DNA of 53,495 bases. Origin: Chloroflexota bacterium. Its GTDB lineage: Bacteria; Chloroflexota; Dehalococcoidia; JACPQK01. Numbering within the stretch: the stretch's first letter is position 1; each line of letters opens with the position of its first letter. This document shows, piece after piece, positions 49,600 through 53,495 of the stretch. The notes under the pieces are model-generated. The model worked only from the letters and a program-made list of their open reading frames with translations, did no database searches and was not told the origin of the DNA. Location: NCBI GenBank assembly GCA_016190505.1, contig JACPQM010000082.1:1-53495 (forward strand), written 5' to 3'. A program made the translations under genes and the position numbers.

Positions 49600-52500
49600 C
49601 TATTCTTTCTTGATTGGTTGCCTGGCTCCCCTCAGCAGGCGGAAGCCGAAGAGGAGAATACCCAGGCCGATTACCAGGGCCACCAGCCAGGTCGAGCTGC
49701 CGGGCACATCGCCTCCGGCCGATGGCGGCGCTGCCGTGGGCGTGGGCTGGGCCTGGGTCACCGGCGCCGGCACCACCACCGCGAACAGGGACAGGTGCCG
49801 GAGCTGTGCCCGGACCACCTTCCTGGCCAGGTCCAGCTCCGAGCCGATCTTCACCCAGACGCCCAGGCCCTCCTCGTAGCGGTGCAGCTCCACGTTGTTG
49901 GGATCGTCGCCGATGGCCGCCAGGTCGTCGGCGCTCAGGGGGATCTCGATGACGATGGGCTGGAGGATCGCAGTGGGCCCCAGCTTGACGGCCTTGTCAT
50001 CGAAGACCTCGATCTCCACGGCCTTCCTTACCTTGCCCCTGGTGACAGGCTTGGGCAGCTCCACCTCGGTAACAGTGCGGACCTTCATCTGTACCGTGTC
50101 CGGCAGCGCCGCGGGTGGGACCGTTATGACCGTTTTGTCCTCCAGCTCCACCTTTACTTGCTGCATGGGCCGGATGACGGCCGTGGTCTCCCCCTCCTTC
50201 TTCGCCACAGGGGTCACCGGCGGCAGAGGTGTCGGCGTCGGCGTGGGCGGAACAGGCGTAGGCGTGGGAATGGGCGTCGGCGTGGCCAGTGGCACAGGCA
50301 CCGGGGTCGCCGTGGGCGCCGGTTGCTGCTGTTGCTGCTGAGGAGTGATCACGGTGCGCGGCTCAGATGCAGGCGAGTCACCCACGCCATTGACCGCGAA
50401 GATGCGGTAAGTGTAGGCGACAGCGGGGGTCAAGGCAGAATCGTCATGGGTGCTTGCGTTGGCACCCACGGTGGTGAGCGTGGCGAAGGCGCTGTTCCCC
50501 GTAGAGCGCTCGATGCGGAACCCAGTGGCATTAGTAGCGGTACTGGTCCAGGTCAATCTTACCTGAGTCGAGCTTACCGCGCCTGCGTTGAGAATGGGTG
50601 GAGCCGGCACTGTCAAAGCAACTTGCACGGGATTGGATGGCGCCGAGTTCCCGAAGACGTTGGTGGCGACAACCCGGTACCAGAAAGCGTCACCGAGGGT
50701 CAATCCCGTATTGCTGTAGGCAGTCACGTTGCCGCCCACGACGGTATCCAGGAGGGTGAAATCAGTGCCGTCTGCGGAACGCTCAATGCGGAAGCCGGCG
50801 GCGTTCGTAGCAGCGCTGGTCCACGTCAGGTTCACCTGGGTCGGGCTGGCCGCTAGCCCCGCCAGAGTTGGGGCAACCTGCGGCGCGGTGAGGGCTACTT
50901 GGACCGGGGTGGATGGCGCCGAGCTGCCAACTGAGTTGGCAGCGACAACCTGGTACCAGAAAGCGTCACCGGCGGTCAACCCCGTGTTGCTATAGGTGGT
51001 CACGTTGGGGCCGGCCACGGTATCCAGGAGGGTGAAGTTTGTGCCGTCAGTGGAGCGCATGATGCGAAACTCAGTGGCGTTGGTGACATTGTTGGTCCAC
51101 GTCAGATCAACTTGCGTGGTGCTGAAAATGGTGGCGCTCAAGGCAGTTGGCTGGGCGGGAGCGAGGACAGCCATCTCCAGCACGTTGGAGGCAGCCGAGT
51201 CCCCGGCTCCGTTGAAGGCCACCACGCGATAGAAGTAGGTGCCCCCGGCGGTTACGGTTGTGTCGCTCAAGGCCGCCGCGCCGGCTGCCACTGTGTCCAG
51301 CGTGGTGAAGCTCGTACCGTCTGTGGAGCGCTCGATCCGGAAGCCGCTCTCGTTGTCGGCCGAGTCCGTCCAGGTCAGGTCAATTCGGGTAGCGCTGACC
51401 ACCACGCCGCCGAGGGCAGATGGGGCCGAGGGAGCGCCAGTTGCTGCTTGGACCGCGGTGGCAGCCGTCGAGTCCCCGACGCCATTGACCGCGAAGACAC
51501 GGTAAAAGGGAGCGGTGTTGTTGGGGACAGTATCGTCAGTGAAGCTGGTGCCATTGGCTGCCACCAGGAACGCCTGCAGGTTGGTGAACTGGCTGTTTGC
51601 CGCCCGCTCCACGCGGAAGCTGGCCTCATCGCTGGAGGCATCGGTCCAGCTCACCTCTACCACTGTAGGGCTGGCAATCACAGCCCTCAGCCCTGTGGGT
51701 GCCGCCGGCACTGCCGTCGCCACGGCTTTCAGAATGGCATTGGCGAAGGTGGTGGTAACCTGCTGGTTAGCGTCGGTGGCGCGCAGAAAGACGTTGCCAG
51801 CCCGGTCGGCGGCCACCGCTGCCGGCGTCAAGACCGCGCTGTGTACGTTGGTAGCGGTGTTCAGAGTGAGCGGCGCCCAAATGGCGGCGTCCGGTGGCGG
51901 CGGTCCGGAAACGGAGAACTCTACGGTCACGTTGGGGTCCTCGCCTACACCGGCTCCCAGACCCGCATCTATAGCGGCGTCAGTGACCGTGAACACAACG
52001 CCGCCCACCGTCCAGGTAGTAGCCGTCTCAAGGGTGACGGTCCCGTTGAACAGGAAGGCGCCTTCCATGGTGGGAGGCTCTTCAGGCTGGGGTCCGGCGT
52101 CCTGGCCGGTGATCACCTCAGCGACGATGGGACCAGGTCCCAGGGTACGGTTAGCCACAATCTTGACCCCGTCCCCCACCGCAATCGCCCGGTTCTGCCC
52201 GAGGGCCGGGTCGAAGATCTGCCTAACACCGGTAGACCCATCCGCAGCTTCGTAGACGAAAACGGGCGGCTGGCCAATCTGCCATTCGCCATTGACGGCA
52301 TCCAAGGCAGTGACAGTCCCGAAGACAACAAATAGTCTCCATGACCCGGCAGGGACTTGGAGAGGCGAAGGGACTAGATGAGACGTCGGGTTTTGATGCC
52401 GGGTCGCGGGCACGCCCGCTGGCACCTGGGCGAAGATCTCCAGGCCGACGTTTTCGACAACATCCGTGGGCAGCGGAATGCCAAATTCAACGGTGACCAC

Positions 52501-53295
52501 GGAATTAAGTCCCTCACCGAGACCAATGCCCGGGTCAACAGCCGCTGGCAGGTTCGGATCATCAATACGGAAGGGGACGAGCAGCCCAGCACCGTCCCTT
52601 ACGTTCCAGACGGTGCCCCCAATGGAGAAGCCAGCCGACTGCACGCCCTCCTCGACAGATTCAATGGTGCCATTGAACAGGAAAGCATTCTCGACCGTTG
52701 GCGGAGGTGGATTTGGCAAACCCCCTCCCGGGCGCTGGGCAATCACTTCGGCTACGATAGATCCAGGCGCCACCTTGCGGTTGGCCACAACCCTGACCTC
52801 CGTCCCCTCCACTGGGGCGCCCGAAATACCGGTGTCCGCGGTCTGGTACACGAGAACGGGCGGGTTGCCGATTCTCCATTCGGTGATAGCGGGGTTGCCG
52901 CCAAAGTTGCTGTTTTTCTGGGTGACCTGGCCAAAGACAACGAACAGGACCGCTGACCCCACGGGCACCTGGCCGGTGAAATCAGGGCCTGTGTTCTGAG
53001 CGCCAGGGATGTCAGGTGGGACTATCGGGACCTGGCCGAAAATCTCCAGGGCCGTGAAGGTGCCCGGCGGGTCGTTGAAGATGGCCTGGTACTCCGCCGA
53101 GGTGATGGTCGAGCCGGGCGAAGTAGCAGTAGCATTGATGACGTTGGGCGCCCCGCTCCCGAACTGCGCAGTAGGTGGCGCCGGGTCCACCAGTGCTATC
53201 TGCGGCGCAGATTGCGCCCCAACCGGGGTCAAGGTGGGCAGAAGCAGCGTCAGGACCAGGAACGCCGCTGCGATAAGTGGTAGTCTCTCTTTCAT
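49600..53295 (-). CDS. Large secreted, membrane-anchored FN3 surface protein (paralogue)
   Basis: 1231 residues from ATG 53295 (AAGGAGG upstream). The signal peptide is almost identical to that of the giant neighbour. After it comes a ~500-residue region with at least two repeats of a beta-rich module (GTVWNVRDG / IGQPPVFVYEAADG, KIVANRTLGPGPIVAEVI) that resembles DUF5666. Then five FN3 domains, a Pro/Thr/Gln linker, the same ZU5-like C-terminal domain (AVIRPMQQVKVELEDKTVITVPP), a membrane helix and a basic KKE end. The termini match the neighbour closely; the middle differs. This indicates a family built by exchanging central modules between fixed ends. Surface attachment or adhesion is inferred. 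Confidence 0.85.
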   Translation of the reverse strand: MKERLPLIAAAFLVLTLLLPTLTPVGAQSAPQIALVDPAPPTAQFGSGAPNVINATATSPGSTITSAEYQAIFNDPPGTFTALEIFGQVPIVPPDIPGAQNTGPDFTGQVPVGSAVLFVVFGQVTQKNSNFGGNPAITEWRIGNPPVLVYQTADTGISGAPVEGTEVRVVANRKVAPGSIVAEVIAQRPGGGLPNPPPPTVENAFLFNGTIESVEEGVQSAGFSIGGTVWNVRDGAGLLVPFRIDDPNLPAAVDPGIGLGEGLNSVVTVEFGIPLPTDVVENVGLEIFAQVPAGVPATRHQNPTSHLVPSPLQVPAGSWRLFVVFGTVTALDAVNGEWQIGQPPVFVYEAADGSTGVRQIFDPALGQNRAIAVGDGVKIVANRTLGPGPIVAEVITGQDAGPQPEEPPTMEGAFLFNGTVTLETATTWTVGGVVFTVTDAAIDAGLGAGVGEDPNVTVEFSVSGPPPPDAAIWAPLTLNTATNVHSAVLTPAAVAADRAGNVFLRATDANQQVTTTFANAILKAVATAVPAAPTGLRAVIASPTVVEVSWTDASSDEASFRVERAANSQFTNLQAFLVAANGTSFTDDTVPNNTAPFYRVFAVNGVGDSTAATAVQAATGAPSAPSALGGVVVSATRIDLTWTDSADNESGFRIERSTDGTSFTTLDTVAAGAAALSDTTVTAGGTYFYRVVAFNGAGDSAASNVLEMAVLAPAQPTALSATIFSTTQVDLTWTNNVTNATEFRIMRSTDGTNFTLLDTVAGPNVTTYSNTGLTAGDAFWYQVVAANSVGSSAPSTPVQVALTAPQVAPTLAGLAASPTQVNLTWTSAATNAAGFRIERSADGTDFTLLDTVVGGNVTAYSNTGLTLGDAFWYRVVATNVFGNSAPSNPVQVALTVPAPPILNAGAVSSTQVRLTWTSTATNATGFRIERSTGNSAFATLTTVGANASTHDDSALTPAVAYTYRIFAVNGVGDSPASEPRTVITPQQQQQQPAPTATPVPVPLATPTPIPTPTPVPPTPTPTPLPPVTPVAKKEGETTAVIRPMQQVKVELEDKTVITVPPAALPDTVQMKVRTVTEVELPKPVTRGKVRKAVEIEVFDDKAVKLGPTAILQPIVIEIPLSADDLAAIGDDPNNVELHRYEEGLGVWVKIGSELDLARKVVRAQLRHLSLFAVVVPAPVTQAQPTPTAAPPSAGGDVPGSSTWLVALVIGLGILLFGFRLLRGARQPIKKE

Positions 53296-53366
53296 GATAG
53301 CCGCCTCCTTCAAGTCATTCGTGCGCTTCAATGATCAGCAACGCGTTGTTCAAGTGAGCGCTATTT

Positions 53367-53395
53367 CGCTATCGAGAACAACCGCACAGTGTCAA
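53367..53395 (-). promoter_or_regulatory. Putative promoter of the second FN3 gene
   Basis: TTGACA (53390-53395), 17-nt spacer, ATAGCG (53367-53372) on the minus strand; a copy of the region at 49460-49488 with only a few substitutions nearby. Confidence 0.45.
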
Positions 53396-53453
53396 ATGTA
53401 GTGAAATGTTCTCACCGGGTCATAGCGGCTTTGTTTAAGAAATGTTTAAGAAC

Positions 53454-53482
53454 GTAGGGGCGACCCGGCGGGTCGCCCCTAC
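53454..53482 (-). terminator. Edge palindrome, likely end of a third paralogous gene
   Basis: 13-bp arms GTAGGGGCGACCC and complement, centre GGC, followed by CAATGCCTATTGCC to the window end. The same run follows at 43049-43062, just before the stop of the giant gene, so another copy of that 3' end probably lies beyond the edge. Confidence 0.55.
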
Positions 53483-53495
53483 AATGCCTATTGCC

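Noticed and set aside
50210..50345. Low-complexity sequence as a microsatellite of interest
   Set aside because: It encodes the Pro/Thr/Gln-rich linker before the C-terminal domain of the surface protein, which is normal for such linkers.

Overview
The window is GC-rich bacterial DNA. Gene content (DUF35-fused HMG-CoA-synthase-like protein plus SCP-x thiolase, NuoE/NuoF/FdhA formate dehydrogenase, UbiD/UbiA/UbiE quinone genes, tungsten aldehyde oxidoreductase, UGSC selenoprotein, SARP-like GAF regulator) and the many short palindromes ending in GTAGGGG/CCCCTAC suggest an anaerobic or facultative Chloroflexota (Dehalococcoidia-like) bacterium. That placement is an inference. No rRNA, tRNA or other taxonomic marker is present, and I recognised no CRISPR array or transposase.

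Layout. 297-2906: HMG-CoA-synthase-like/thiolase pair behind a good sigma70-type promoter. 3154-5082 (-): exported cupredoxin plus beta-propeller protein. 5454-7580: GAF regulator with a transcriptional-activator C-terminus. 7819-8352 (-): decayed DUF3883/zeta-toxin remnant with a small partner gene. 8356-14552 (-): apparent seven-gene operon, TetR-UbiD-UbiA-ABC transporter (binding protein, ATPase, permease)-UbiE, with a TetR operator at its promoter. 15046-20397: NAD-linked formate dehydrogenase whose catalytic subunit is read through an in-frame TGA as selenocysteine. 20426-22596: a PIN plus HTH/ImmA-IrrE module inserted between two exact 70-bp copies of the fdhA 3' end. 22712-24482 (-): NarL-type two-component system with a cysteine-rich sensor. 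25175-38920: a large gas-vesicle cluster. 39017-42760 (-): aldehyde:ferredoxin oxidoreductase, an unrecognised 369-residue protein, and a second selenoprotein (UGSC family) also read through TGA. 43071-53295 (-): two tandem, very large secreted and membrane-anchored FN3/PKD proteins with the same promoter region, signal peptide and C-terminal anchor. The right window edge repeats the 3' flank of the first, so a third copy probably ends just outside.

The gas-vesicle cluster has GvpA, two further GvpA/J-type shell proteins, GvpN, three GvpF/L proteins, GvpG, GvpO, GvpK and two GvpH/Hsp20 proteins. It also has a dedicated DnaK and a Cdc48/VAT-type double AAA ATPase. Unusual parts are a protein with exact 40-residue repeats and a C-terminal winged-helix-like domain (candidate GvpC analogue), a GvpF with a degenerate J-like tail, and an HTH-GvpH fusion behind a near-consensus promoter carrying two ACACGTGT palindromes.

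The two selenoproteins support each other: the cell must have the Sec machinery, which lies outside this window. Formate dehydrogenase, tungsten oxidoreductase, the UGSC protein and the quinone genes together point to low-potential redox metabolism.
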